From: QEXZ01 sp034660015
GTDB taxonomy: Archaea; Halobacteriota; Syntropharchaeia; Alkanophagales; Methanospirareceae
Direction of reading: 5' to 3'
NCBI GenBank assembly: GCA_034660015.1
Contig: JAYEII010000067.1
Span: 1-36,534 of the forward strand
DNA: 36,534 nt
This document shows, one piece after another, positions 7,293 through 14,975 of this stretch. Below the pieces are notes generated by a model, which was given only the letters and a program-made list of their open reading frames with translations, had not been told where the DNA came from and did no database searches. A program made the translations under genes and the position numbers. Within the stretch, counting starts at the first letter, position 1. Every line of letters begins with the position of its first letter.

Positions 7293-7392
7293 NNNNNNNN
7301 NNNNNNNNNNNNNNNNNNNNNNNNNNNNNNNNNNNNNNNNNNNNNNNNNNNNNNNNNNNNNNNNNNNNNNNNNNNNNNNNNNNNNNNNNNNN
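7293..7392. other. Assembly gap of 100 N and flanking fragment
   Basis: Exactly 100 N, the usual placeholder for a scaffold join of unknown size. On the right, the minus strand from ATG 7456 or 7450 reads MKMGTGEKEHDIIYDNDDNE straight into the gap. That could be the N-terminus of the phospholipase D-like gene or of an unrelated ORF. Gene order across this point should not be trusted. Confidence 0.95.
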
Positions 7393-7479
7393 ATAATTCA
7401 TTATCATCATTATCATAGATTATATCGTGCTCTTTTTCTCCAGTTCCCATTTTCATAAATTTTGTAGAATTCGCGGAAA

Positions 7480-7749
7480 TCAGTAGGCATGCTTTCGATG
7501 GTCTATCCAATTGAGATAAACTATTTTCTCTACTTTATCGGGTGTAAAAATGAGACGATATCTCTTTGTTATTCTTGTTGCTTTCTTGGCGTGTAACTCA
7601 CTGGAAAGCCAACCACCAATGTGCAATGGGTCCTCTTGTAGCCGTTTGATTTTCTTATCAAGCTCTTCAAGGGCTTTCTTGTTCTTTTTGATGGTCTTTA
7701 GTGATTCTATAAAAGTGTCTGTTCGCTTTACTACCCAAGTCATGTTCAC
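7480..7749 (-). CDS. RelE/ParE-family toxin
   Basis: This 89-residue basic protein has the RelE/YafQ-like fold pattern: WVVKRTDTFIESLKTIKKNK, then a helix ALEELDKKIKRLQEDP, LHIGGWLSSELHAKKATRI, and the strand TKRYRLIFTPDKVEKIVYL ending in HRKHAY. Family members are ribosome-dependent mRNA endonucleases or gyrase inhibitors. Here the tail DHRKHAY and the YRLIF core favour the RelE type. Its ATG overlaps the antitoxin stop by four bases (ATGA), so translation is coupled. The pair lies in the accessory stretch next to the assembly gap. Confidence 0.75.
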   Translation of the reverse strand: MNMTWVVKRTDTFIESLKTIKKNKKALEELDKKIKRLQEDPLHIGGWLSSELHAKKATRITKRYRLIFTPDKVEKIVYLNWIDHRKHAY

Positions 7750-7961
7750 AGCTCGTCAAGCAACTCTTTGACGGAAGTAACTTCTTTAACACGACCCGCT
7801 TCGATATCTTGGTCGCTTTTACGAAGTGCTTTCATCGTTTTTGGATTATTGAGGATTTCAACCGAATCAATGAGTGCTTCTACCTCTCCTCGTGTAACCA
7901 TTTTCTCTTCTATCCTCTTCAACGCTTCGTATACATCTTGAATTGTAACCAATTCTGACAT
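7746..7961 (-). CDS. RelB-like antitoxin
   Basis: This 71-residue acidic protein (MSELVTIQDVYEALKRIEEK, later ETSVKELLDEL-like tail) lies directly upstream of the RelE-type toxin and overlaps it by four bases. Archaeal antitoxins of this type have a helical N-terminal dimer region and a C-terminal toxin-wrapping segment, which fits the QDIEAGRVKEVTSVKELLDE end. No clear DNA-binding motif is visible. Identification rests mainly on the gene pair. Autoregulation is expected for such pairs but is not visible in the sequence. Confidence 0.65.
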   Translation of the reverse strand: MSELVTIQDVYEALKRIEEKMVTRGEVEALIDSVEILNNPKTMKALRKSDQDIEAGRVKEVTSVKELLDEL

Positions 7962-8051
7962 ATTTTTCTATTGGTTCCTCGCTCTATATAAATGTTTTAC
8001 TTTACCTTCTCTCTTTTCCATTTCTTACTCCATACATGTTTATTTTTTAGC

Positions 8052-8981
8052 TCAATCCTCAACCCGCTCAAACAACAGCTCAACAACCCGCTCGGTAACG
8101 TCAACACCGCAAGCGAGTTTTATGCCTTTTCCGGAAGGTGTTGCATTAACCTCGAGCAGAAGCAGACCTTCTTCACCTTCTATCAAATCAACACCCGCGA
8201 AATCCGCGCCTACTGCTTTTGCAGCGCGTATTGCGAGTTCTCGCATTTCTTCCGTTAACTCACATTTAACTGGCGTTCCACCCTGACTCAAATTGCTAAC
8301 AAAAGAACCTTTTCGTAAAATCCTGTAAATCGCACCCGCTGCTTCTTCACCAACCACAAAAACCCTTATGTCACGTCCGGGATTAGACACGAACTGCTGT
8401 AAATAAAGCACGCCTCTTTCTTTCTGTAACTCTGCGAGTTTTGATGCTAACTCCGATTCTGGTTGAGAACGCTCAAGTTTGATTATTCCCTCCCCTTGAC
8501 TTCCAAAAATCGGTTTTACCACAACAGATTCAAATTTTTCTATTGTTTTCATAGCGACTTCAAGCTCAGAACTAATTACCGTCTGTGGAATAGGTAAGCA
8601 TGCGAGTTTGAAAAGGTAGAATGAGAAGAATTTGTTTGCTGCGTTCTGGATTGCAGTGGGACGGTTCATAACTATTATTGAATTTTCAAACGCTCGAAGC
8701 AGGTCGAACTTGAACGAAATGGTTTCAAGCGAGAAACTGATGCCAACGTCGCGAACAAGGATAGCATCGAGTTTTAAGTGTTCTGAATCCGCATTGAAAA
8801 TGGAAAAGTCCGAAGCAGCGATGGATGCGCTTAATGTTGAGAGGTCAACCGGGAAGGCTTTTGCTCCTGTTTTGCGGATGCTATTCAGGAATGCACGGGC
8901 AGTCCAGTCGTCAGGGTCGGTCAGGACTACGCCTATTTTTGCATCCGCACCGCAATGGGAATGAGAAGTGGCTATGGACAT
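8052..8981 (-). CDS. mptN: ATP-grasp ligase, probable tetrahydromethanopterin:L-glutamate ligase
   Basis: This 309-residue RimK-type ATP-grasp protein is the likely MptN, which adds glutamate to the H4MPT side chain to give tetrahydrosarcinapterin. It has an N-terminal Rossmann-like part (KIGVVLTDPDDW) and the RDVG motif typical of archaeal MptN. The NRPTAIQNAANKF segment precedes the ATP-grasp core with VVKPIFGSQGEGI (ATP-binding loop), LYLQQFVSNPGRDIRVFVVG and the metal site LLLLEVNATPSGKGI. The paralogue CofF (F420 ligase) or a general RimK are alternatives. The context, a genome with mtd, supports H4MPT. Only 35 bases separate it from the divergent radical SAM gene. Confidence 0.65.
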   Translation of the reverse strand: MSIATSHSHCGADAKIGVVLTDPDDWTARAFLNSIRKTGAKAFPVDLSTLSASIAASDFSIFNADSEHLKLDAILVRDVGISFSLETISFKFDLLRAFENSIIVMNRPTAIQNAANKFFSFYLFKLACLPIPQTVISSELEVAMKTIEKFESVVVKPIFGSQGEGIIKLERSQPESELASKLAELQKERGVLYLQQFVSNPGRDIRVFVVGEEAAGAIYRILRKGSFVSNLSQGGTPVKCELTEEMRELAIRAAKAVGADFAGVDLIEGEEGLLLLEVNATPSGKGIKLACGVDVTERVVELLFERVED

Positions 8982-8982
8982 G

Positions 8983-8990
8983 TTATATAA
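8983..8990 (+). promoter_or_regulatory. TATA box for the first radical SAM gene
   Basis: TTATATAA stands 27-34 bases before the ATG at 9017 and no ribosome binding site precedes that ATG, which fits a leaderless transcript. The 35-bp gap is shared with the divergent mptN, whose own promoter must overlap this region or the radical SAM 5' end. Confidence 0.5.
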
Positions 8991-9016
8991 AATAAATAAA
9001 AATCAATATGAAATAA

Positions 9017-9877
9017 ATGCCAATGCCTGAGACGAAATATGAACATGGATACAGATACGTTCCCTTTATTACGCTGTCACTAACAGAGCCGAAAGCACGT
9101 ATTTGGATCACGCTTTCGGGCTGCAACTTCAAATGCAAGGGATGTTTTAGCATCGCTCGTGACACGGTAGGCGAGCCGATGACTGTTGACGGATTAATAA
9201 ACTGGGTGAAGAAATCGAGCCGAGCTTATAATGGCAATACGCTACTGCAAGACGCTGTAATAACAGGAGGTGAACCAACATTGGATAAGGACTTTCTGAT
9301 GGACCTCGTGCTAAATCTCAAAATGCGTATAGAAGTGAAACACATTACGCTCTCTACGAATGGATATTTATTGGACAGGAGATATGTAATGGAACTGAAG
9401 GACATCGGTCTTGATGTGGTTAAGCTTGACATAAAAGCATACAATGAGTCAATCCACCAATGGTATACAAGCATGTCCAATCGCCCGGTTCTTAAGGCAG
9501 CGAGATACCTCTGGGAAAGCAAACTCGATTTCAGGGTAGAAACGGTGTTGATGCCGGAGATTGTGGATGTGGAAGAAATTGAGCGAATTGCTTCCTTTTT
9601 AGCGCAGATTGACCCCGAAATCAAATATAAGGTCATCAAGTTTGCACCGGGAGAAGCGAGGGAAAAAGTAGCAAGAAGACCGAGTGACGATGAGATTAAA
9701 CTTGCGGTAGATTCCGCTTCAAAGTACCTGAGGAACGTTGCAGGGGGTAAAGCATGTGTCCAGCAATTTGCCTCCCCAAGATCGAGAGAAGAGGAGGCGA
9801 AAAAATGGGTTAGAGTGTATCCAGATATGAAAACAGAGACAATAATTGCAAAACCGGGAGGGTTTGAAGTGTCTTGA
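9017..9877 (+). CDS. Radical SAM protein, tandem paralogue 1
   Basis: This 286-residue radical SAM enzyme has the 4Fe-4S cluster motif in SGCNFKCKGC (C-x3-C-x2-C, about residues 35-42), the GGEPTLD SAM-binding motif (about 84) and the TNGYLLD strand motif. It resembles activases of the PflA/NrdG type and archaeal relatives, but no glycyl-radical partner is adjacent. The substrate is unknown. The closely similar gene at 10071 shares the N-terminal YRYVPFITLS, ITLSGCNF, VGEPM/IGEPM and VITGGEPTLD blocks and the C-terminal GK-C motif (GGKACVQ), so the pair is a tandem duplication. The C-terminal cysteine conserved in both could ligand or contact a second cofactor. Confidence 0.8.
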   Translation: MPMPETKYEHGYRYVPFITLSLTEPKARIWITLSGCNFKCKGCFSIARDTVGEPMTVDGLINWVKKSSRAYNGNTLLQDAVITGGEPTLDKDFLMDLVLNLKMRIEVKHITLSTNGYLLDRRYVMELKDIGLDVVKLDIKAYNESIHQWYTSMSNRPVLKAARYLWESKLDFRVETVLMPEIVDVEEIERIASFLAQIDPEIKYKVIKFAPGEAREKVARRPSDDEIKLAVDSASKYLRNVAGGKACVQQFASPRSREEEAKKWVRVYPDMKTETIIAKPGGFEVS

Positions 9878-9923
9878 AGTGGGCTTTTACATTAAAATAA
9901 ATAGAGCAAGAGAGTAAATTAGG

Positions 9924-10043
9924 GACACAGATTAACGCAGATTAACACAGATGATAAAAATCAACACGGTTAAACTAAACTAAATCCGCGTAAATCAGTG
10001 TAAATCTGCGTCCTAAATAGAAGAAGGTTACACTTTATATACA
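9924..10043 (+). repeat. Dispersed TATA-ended repeat, copy 2
   Basis: This is the cleanest copy of the family: GACACAGATTAACGCAG at the left, ATCAACACGG in the middle, CCGCGTAAATCAGTGTAAAT words, then CTAAATAGAAG and TTACACTTTATATACA. It sits between the two paralogous radical SAM genes. Its right-hand TATA block (10033-10041) is 28 or more bases before the second gene's ATG, so the repeat appears to supply that gene's promoter. Confidence 0.85.
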
Positions 10044-10070
10044 AAAATAAATAGGATATAATCAAAATAA

Positions 10071-11006
10071 ATGCCAACGCTGGAAACAGAATCAAGACAT
10101 GGGTATGGACATGGATACAGATACGTCCCTTTTATTACGCTGTCGGAGCTAAAGCCACGCGTTTGGATTACGCTTTCCGGCTGTAACTTCAGTTGTAAAG
10201 GTTGTTTCAGCCTCGCTCGTGAACCCATAGGCGAGCCGATGAGCGTTGAGCAGTTAATAAATCTCGTGAAGAAATCGTCCTCCGATTATTACGGAGATAC
10301 ACCGCTGGAAGAAGCCGTAATAACAGGCGGCGAACCTACGCTGGACAGAGATTACCTCGTGGATTTGGTATCGCAACTAAAAGAATTTATTGAGTGGATC
10401 GTGGTTGACACGAATGGATACTTCTTAGATGATGGTTACCTAAAAGAGCTAATAGAGGCAGGTTTAACGGAGGTTATGTTTGACCTGAAGGCGTGGGATG
10501 AGAAACTGCATGAATGGTACACCGGATACTCGAATAAAAGGATATTGGAGCATATAAGAAACGCGTATGGAAAAGTAAAACTCGTGGTGAATACCGTGTA
10601 CATACCCGGGATAGTGGACGAACCTGAGATAGAGCAAATAGCGAGGTTTTTAGCGGGGATAGACAGGAGAGGGGAGATAGATTACCGAATTAATAGGTTC
10701 AACACGAATCTGAGTTACGAGAAAATATCGAGGAATCCCTATCCCGCGGAGATAGAGCACGCTTACTCGATTGTTGCTAAATACATGAAAAACGCGGTGA
10801 TGGGTAAGAGTTGCGTGCGAGAGCGGAAGATAGAAGAGAAAAGGGGCTGGATGACTGTGTTTCCTGATGGAACCTTAAAAAGGCGGACTTTGGATGATTA
10901 CAGGAGGGAGAATGAAAGAATGAAAATGAAGAGTGCTACTGTTGATGGTGAGATGAAAAGCATGAAAAAAGAGAAGTTGATTAAAGCGATGAGGTCGTCA
11001 GATTGA
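10071..11006 (+). CDS. Radical SAM protein, tandem paralogue 2
   Basis: This 311-residue paralogue of the gene at 9017 has the cluster motif SGCNFSCKGC, GGEPTLDRDY, and TNGYFLDDG. Relative to its sister it has an HGYGHGYRYV duplication near the N-terminus and a longer, lysine-rich tail (KKEKLIKAMRSSD). The C-terminal GKSCVRE and TVFPDG match GKACVQ and RVYPDM of the sister, so the whole protein is duplicated. The reaction is unknown. The start ATG is leaderless relative to the TATA block of the preceding repeat. The GNAT acetyltransferase follows in the same direction after a hairpin repeat and could modify or co-operate with the products, but nothing in the sequence proves it. Confidence 0.8.
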   Translation: MPTLETESRHGYGHGYRYVPFITLSELKPRVWITLSGCNFSCKGCFSLAREPIGEPMSVEQLINLVKKSSSDYYGDTPLEEAVITGGEPTLDRDYLVDLVSQLKEFIEWIVVDTNGYFLDDGYLKELIEAGLTEVMFDLKAWDEKLHEWYTGYSNKRILEHIRNAYGKVKLVVNTVYIPGIVDEPEIEQIARFLAGIDRRGEIDYRINRFNTNLSYEKISRNPYPAEIEHAYSIVAKYMKNAVMGKSCVRERKIEEKRGWMTVFPDGTLKRRTLDDYRRENERMKMKSATVDGEMKSMKKEKLIKAMRSSD

Positions 11007-11037
11007 TTATTATTTGAGCAATTACATAAAATATATT

Positions 11038-11075
11038 ATTTCTTTGGTAAAGCTTTCTTTTTGAAAGAAAGGTTT
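11038..11075 (-). repeat. 38-bp hairpin element, copy a
   Basis: The reverse complement of these 38 bases is identical, base for base, to 26576-26613. The element contains CTTTCTTTC-AAAA-GAAAG arms forming a stem, followed by CTTTACCAAAGAAAT. It ends exactly one base before the ATG at 11076, so it makes up the whole immediate upstream region of the GNAT gene and would be near the 5' end of its mRNA. Confidence 0.8.
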
Positions 11076-11507
11076 ATGATAAGGAAATTCAGAATCTTGG
11101 ACTTGGATGCGATTTTAAGAATAGAGAAGGAAGCATTTCCAAAGTCGCCTTACAACAGATTTACTTTCTTGTATTATGCATCAGCATACCAGGATAATTT
11201 TTTAGTATATGTACATGAGGATAAGAGAAAGAACTTGAATAAAATCGCAGGTTATATTATCTTTTATCCTGCGGGGCATATAGTGTCTATTGCAGTGCAT
11301 CCTGCGTACAGGAGAAAAGGGATAGGAAACGAGCTTGTAGGAGAAGTTTTGAAAGTAACGAAAGGTAAAGCAAGTGTAGAAGTGCGAGAGAGCAACGAAA
11401 TAGCAAAGGAGTTTTATACGCATTTAGGCTTTTTCCTACAAGCTATAATCCCAAAGTATTATGGTGACGAAGATGCACTTGTGATGATTCGGAGAGGCAG
11501 TATATAA
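11076..11507 (+). CDS. GNAT N-acetyltransferase, RimI/Ard1-like
   Basis: A protein of about 143 residues with the GNAT fold: MIRKFRILDLDAILRIEKEA (strand 1 and helix 1), VSIAVHPAYRRKGIGNELV with the acetyl-CoA pyrophosphate-binding RRKGIG (Q/R-x-x-G-x-G/A), and VRESNEIAKEFYTHLGF as the typical C-terminal motif. The closest type is RimI or archaeal Ard1, which acetylates protein N-termini. ATG 11076 is preferred; TTG 11061 would place part of the hairpin element in the coding region. The stop TAA lies inside the next repeat (TATATAA), which may have replaced the original 3' end. Confidence 0.8.
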   Translation: MIRKFRILDLDAILRIEKEAFPKSPYNRFTFLYYASAYQDNFLVYVHEDKRKNLNKIAGYIIFYPAGHIVSIAVHPAYRRKGIGNELVGEVLKVTKGKASVEVRESNEIAKEFYTHLGFFLQAIIPKYYGDEDALVMIRRGSI

Positions 11508-11637
11508 AGTATAACTTTCTTCTATTTAGGACACAGATTACACGGATTTACACGGATTTTTTCTTTTGGTGGGTTGGGTGAGCTATTTTTAACGGCATTA
11601 ATCTTTTCATCTGTGTTAATCTGCGTTAATCTGTGTC
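11500..11637 (-). repeat. Dispersed TATA-ended repeat, copy 3 (reverse)
   Basis: Read on the minus strand it runs GACACAGATTAACGCAG, then an altered middle, then CGTGTAAATCCGTGTAAT words, CTAAATAGAAG and TTATACTTTATATACT. It fills the entire gap between two convergent genes. The GNAT stop TAA lies in its TATA end, and the stop TAG of the membrane-protein gene is the TAG of TAGACACAG at the other end. Confidence 0.8.
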
Positions 11638-12236
11638 TATAATTTATTTTTTTGATTAGTAACGCTTTTTGCTTGCAAAAAGGTTTTTGTAACCCAGTAT
11701 GCCATTAACGACCCAACACATCCAGAAACAAAAGCGGCAAGGATAAGAATTGGCACGTATTTTGGCGGTGCCCACGCCCCTGCATGAACTCCAATAGCGA
11801 CCCATGTAATCCCTAAACACGCTACATTCCCAAGACCTCCTCCCGTTACACTCCTAAATTTAGATTTAGACGCTGACTCGGGCGCCGTTAACTCCACGAA
11901 AACAGCCATTGAAAGCAGTGCTACAATCGCATAAACGCCAAACCAGATTGGTGAAACGATTCCATACCACGGCGCTATAAGCAGGCAAAAAGAAGCCGTT
12001 AAAAGCGCAGTAGCAACCCCTGCATATCTCTTTTTTATAATCGCATGCGCTAAAGCTACCCAGAATACAAAGATAAAACCGCCTAATAATGCCATTCCCG
12101 CCGCAGGTCCCGGTATGCCAAGCCATTGAGTAAACGCTTTTATCGGAAGATATGTGTTTAGTAAAGCGCTACCAAGAGCAAACAACGCTATCGTCCCGAG
12201 TTCATACGCATCGAAATAAGACTTTTTCTCTTTCAT
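11637..12236 (-). CDS. Integral membrane protein, ECF-transporter S-component-like
   Basis: A protein of about 199 residues with six or so hydrophobic segments: YELGTIALFALGSALLNTYL, GPAAGMALLGGFIFVFWVAL, ATALLTASFCLLIAP, GVYAIVALLSMAVFVEL, a glycine-rich GGGLGNVACLGITWVAIGV, and LILAAFVSGCVGSLMAYWV. The LPIKAFTQWLGIPGPAAGMAL pattern resembles vitamin-binding S components of energy-coupling factor transporters (thiamine/YkoE-like), though the match is weak and no T or A component is adjacent. A longer start at 12269 would overlap the upstream radical SAM gene; ATG 12236 is favoured. Eleven bases separate it from the SPASM radical SAM gene, suggesting an operon. Confidence 0.5.
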   Translation of the reverse strand: MKEKKSYFDAYELGTIALFALGSALLNTYLPIKAFTQWLGIPGPAAGMALLGGFIFVFWVALAHAIIKKRYAGVATALLTASFCLLIAPWYGIVSPIWFGVYAIVALLSMAVFVELTAPESASKSKFRSVTGGGLGNVACLGITWVAIGVHAGAWAPPKYVPILILAAFVSGCVGSLMAYWVTKTFLQAKSVTNQKNKL

Positions 12237-12247
12237 TTTTTTTATTT

Positions 12248-13102
12248 TCACCACCCACATTTGCCGCATACAGGATGCACCCCCATGTTTTTAATAAACC
12301 CTCTATACTCTTGTGACCTCAGAATATTACCAATTCCTCCCTCACTCTCAAGCACGTTACCCATTGAAAATTCCGGTAGGAAACAGCATGGCGTTAGTTT
12401 ACCATCATAAGTGACAAACACGCTGTACTTAACGATTCTGCAAGGCAGGGAATGTCGCCTGGGCAAATAAATCTCAAACTTTAACTCCTTTTTTAATTCG
12501 TTCACCGCATGAAATAATTTTTCCTCCTCGTTTTTCGATACATATTTTACATCGGGGTCTACATTATAAACATTAAAAAGCCGGTGAAGGATAACTGCGT
12601 CTATTCCCGCTTCTTTCGCAAGTTTTATCATGTCCGGGATTTCATCATAGCTTTCATCGTATATCGTGATGTCAAGATACGTTTTTGGCGTTTCCGAGCC
12701 CAATCGTTCCTTTTCGCTCTTCAGCTTTTCTAGCTTAGGTATGAATTTCAGTAATACATCCTTATTGTATATCCCAAAAGCGATTTCTCGCAGACCCGCG
12801 TCAAAAACATTACCGATGTTTTCTTCTATCAGCGTTCCGTTAGTGGTAAGATTCGTATGCACGCCTTTCGCTTCCGCATATTTTATCATTTCAAATACCT
12901 CCCTGTTCAATAGAGGCTCGCCCCAGCCGTGTAGTGCAACGTAGCGAAAGTTATACGAATCCAATATAAACTTGAAATCATCCCGTGAGAGCGAACCAAC
13001 AGGTCCTTCAAGATTGCTTCTCATGCACATTTTACAGTTTAAATTGCATTTCCGGGTGGGTTCTATTTGCAGCGTTAAATAACTAAACAGTCGCTTGAAC
13101 AT
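12248..13102 (-). CDS. SPASM-type radical SAM protein
   Basis: This 284-residue radical SAM enzyme has the cluster motif CNLNCKMC (about 19-26), the WGEPLLN loop and TTNGTLI. The C-terminal region is cysteine-rich: PCRIVKYSVFVTYDGKLTPCC (with its YDGKLTPCC core), then VLESEGGIGNILRSQEYRGF, and a final CGKCGW, typical of SPASM auxiliary-cluster domains. Related enzymes make peptide or cofactor modifications. There is no obvious precursor peptide in front, but the 52-residue ORF at 13154-13312 lies directly upstream on the same strand. It is probably co-transcribed with the membrane protein behind it. The substrate is unknown. Confidence 0.8.
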   Translation of the reverse strand: MFKRLFSYLTLQIEPTRKCNLNCKMCMRSNLEGPVGSLSRDDFKFILDSYNFRYVALHGWGEPLLNREVFEMIKYAEAKGVHTNLTTNGTLIEENIGNVFDAGLREIAFGIYNKDVLLKFIPKLEKLKSEKERLGSETPKTYLDITIYDESYDEIPDMIKLAKEAGIDAVILHRLFNVYNVDPDVKYVSKNEEEKLFHAVNELKKELKFEIYLPRRHSLPCRIVKYSVFVTYDGKLTPCCFLPEFSMGNVLESEGGIGNILRSQEYRGFIKNMGVHPVCGKCGW

Positions 13103-13153
13103 TTTTGTGAGGGGAAAAAATAAAAAAGGGAGAAGTAGAAAGCGGATTCCCGC

Positions 13154-13312
13154 TTACTCCTCTACCTTTCTAAGGTTTAGTCGTTTTAGTGGATGAATGT
13201 AGTTCGCAACGAAGACACTGCCGAGAACGACAGCACCTATGACTTTAGCCGCTATTGCCGCTTGAACAGCGACAACTCCACCCACTGCTGCTACCGTTAT
13301 TGGTGCGCACAT
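13154..13312 (-). CDS. Small hydrophobic protein, 52 residues
   Basis: This short ORF begins MCAPITVAAVGGVVAVQAAI, has a second hydrophobic stretch AKVIGAVVLGSVFVANYI, and ends with a basic tail (HPLKRLNLRKVEE). Support for a real gene: TGGAGG at 13325-13330 lies 12 bases before the ATG, and a perfect AAGCGG-ATTC-CCGCTT hairpin overlaps the 3' end. The Ala/Gly/Val-rich composition suggests a membrane-inserted peptide with one or two helices. It lies immediately upstream of the SPASM radical SAM gene on the same strand. A modified-peptide precursor is conceivable but there is no leader or core motif to prove it. I do not recognise a family. Confidence 0.55.
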   Translation of the reverse strand: MCAPITVAAVGGVVAVQAAIAAKVIGAVVLGSVFVANYIHPLKRLNLRKVEE

Positions 13313-13466
13313 TTTTGGTATATACCTCCAATTTATTATCTCTATTTTAGGTATATTTAAGACTTTCGGTTTTTATCTATTTTTTATTTATGCATTATTC
13401 TGATTTTAGATTGATTAGTATTATTAGAAGGGTAATTTCTCGGAAACAAGGCATAAGAATTCTACG

Positions 13467-13479
13467 AAAAAAAAGAAAA
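13467..13479 (-). terminator. T-tract terminator of the secreted FmdE gene
   Basis: On the minus strand the FmdE gene's stop is followed about 70 bases later by TTTTCTTTTTTTT. Archaeal RNA polymerase terminates at such oligo-T runs without needing a strong hairpin. A tail of this kind fits the end of the FmdE transcript. The rest of 13313-13547 holds no gene that I can see. Confidence 0.4.
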
Positions 13480-13547
13480 GGGAAGGAGAGGGACGGCGAT
13501 GTTACGTTTACCCCTTCGCTTCCCCGATTTTTAACTTTTTAGCGGGT

Positions 13548-14903
13548 TTACCTTATCTTTCTTCTTCTCGCTGCATACGCGACAACACCTGCTGTGGCTA
13601 TGGCTGCAATTACTGCGAGTCCGGGGGTTGACGGTGTTTTTTCTGTGGGTGTCGGTGCCGGTGCCAGTGTAGCTCCGGGTTCTGGCATGATGCCCAGCTC
13701 GACTAACGGATTTACGCCAGCGCTTTTAAGCTTTTCTATTTCAGCAGGGCTTTCCACTGTAAACGTTTTTAGTGTCGAAACGAAAGTTTCCGGTTTGTCT
13801 AAGTAATCCATCATGAAGAGGTCCATCTTTAGCCTCATCCACCACCACTTATAGGTGTCAAAAGCTTTGAGGTCTTTTCTACTTACGTCACCGCACATTT
13901 GAAATGCCTTATCCCAGTCAAAAGCCACAACTATTCCGTCTCCCTTTCCCGTTTTCAGGTCCTCTTTAATAATTATATTCGCAACGTTTTTCGCCTCTTT
14001 TGGGAGTGCCGCCTTTTGCTCTGCAGTTAGCCACTTTACAAATGTCCGCTTATGCCCCACGTTAGTTTCAAAGATTATTATCAGCGCATCGTCCTTGCAC
14101 CAGGGAGGAATTGCTATGACCGTGTATTCTTTCCTGGGATTTGCAGCGGGGAGTTCCTCTTTCACGTATTCCGCTATCAGATAGCCACTCGTCAGCCCCG
14201 GGCAGATATGGTCATGAAGCTCAGCCACTTTAAGGAAATCATTTGGCAAGCCTTTTGCCCAAACATTACTCAACGTAATCAAGCTGAATTCGTTTCCACC
14301 GAATATCTTCGCAACCATCTTCTCCTGCCACGGTTCTGGGTCGCTGAGCAGCTTATCTGCATCTATATTCTCTTTCGCAATCCGCGTGAAGATTTCCTCG
14401 TCCTTGAGGCTCATGAAATCGCTTAAAGCCGCTTCTCTTTCTGTCTTCTCTCTGTCCAGATAGGTTTTGAGGACTTCACTATCGGCTTCGAGATAAACGC
14501 ATTCTTTGCTCTCTTTGTCGAAAAAGGCAAACCAGAGCGGAGAATTGTATGGCTTGTGCACATTTATTAAATTCGCTCTACCTCGAGAAGCACCGCTGGT
14601 TAGCGTTACGCCATTGAGCGCTTTTTCCGTGGTATAATCGCCTATCATGGGCACATACCCCGCGTCTGTCAGTGCCAGAATGTTTGAATCTCCTTTGCTA
14701 AATGACAAATCAGTCATCGCTCTATCTGCCGCTTTGAACCCTACTAAATCCAGCACCGATAGTTCCTCTTCTCCAACAAAGTCAACTAACGGCTCTAACC
14801 CCTGATAATCACTGACGAGGCTCTCTTGTGCTGAACCGGTTACTGCGAACACACTACACAGGAATATTGCTAAAATCACTATAGCCGCTTTTCTTTTCAT
14901 CAT
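13548..14903 (-). CDS. Secreted FmdE-domain protein with C-terminal membrane anchor
   Basis: A protein of about 451 residues. A signal peptide (MMKRKAAIVILAIFLCSVFA, cleavage near GSAQ) is followed by an extracellular region. This holds an FmdE domain with VAELHDHICPGLTSGYLIAE (about 230) and the metal-site-like FETNVGHKRTF. The C-terminus is a Pro/Thr-rich linker (APAPTPTEKTPSTPG) with a hydrophobic helix and RRRK, the PGF-CTERM-like layout recognised by archaeosortase (here PGL rather than PGF). FmdE proteins are linked to molybdenum/tungsten formylmethanofuran dehydrogenase but their reaction is unproven; a metal-binding role is inferred. ATG 14903 is chosen because AGGAGGTGA lies 12 bases before it. 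Confidence 0.75.
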   Translation of the reverse strand: MMKRKAAIVILAIFLCSVFAVTGSAQESLVSDYQGLEPLVDFVGEEELSVLDLVGFKAADRAMTDLSFSKGDSNILALTDAGYVPMIGDYTTEKALNGVTLTSGASRGRANLINVHKPYNSPLWFAFFDKESKECVYLEADSEVLKTYLDREKTEREAALSDFMSLKDEEIFTRIAKENIDADKLLSDPEPWQEKMVAKIFGGNEFSLITLSNVWAKGLPNDFLKVAELHDHICPGLTSGYLIAEYVKEELPAANPRKEYTVIAIPPWCKDDALIIIFETNVGHKRTFVKWLTAEQKAALPKEAKNVANIIIKEDLKTGKGDGIVVAFDWDKAFQMCGDVSRKDLKAFDTYKWWWMRLKMDLFMMDYLDKPETFVSTLKTFTVESPAEIEKLKSAGVNPLVELGIMPEPGATLAPAPTPTEKTPSTPGLAVIAAIATAGVVAYAARRRKIR

Positions 14904-14961
14904 TTCTTTTTTTTCACCTCCTATTTTTTTAATATCCAATTCCTTAATGAAAATATTTTTT

Positions 14962-14975
14962 GCTATTTAAATAGC
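14962..14975 (-). promoter_or_regulatory. Palindromic TATA box of the secreted FmdE gene
   Basis: GCTATTTAAATAGC is a perfect 14-bp palindrome enclosing a TATTTAAATA TATA element. It lies about 60 bases before the FmdE ATG, leaving room for a leader that carries the Shine-Dalgarno site. The second FmdE gene (32596) has a near-identical CTATTTAAATAAAAG box. The symmetry could allow use on both strands or regulator binding. Confidence 0.45.

Noticed and set aside
7393..7456. Separate gene at the right edge of the gap
   Set aside because: Only about 20 residues are visible before N; it could be the phospholipase D-like N-terminus, so no independent call is made.
9924..10043. A true insertion sequence
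   Set aside because: No transposase ORF is found in any copy; at most a non-autonomous element.
11061..11075. TTG start of the GNAT gene
   Set aside because: It would translate part of the 38-bp hairpin element; ATG 11076 begins the conserved GNAT strand.
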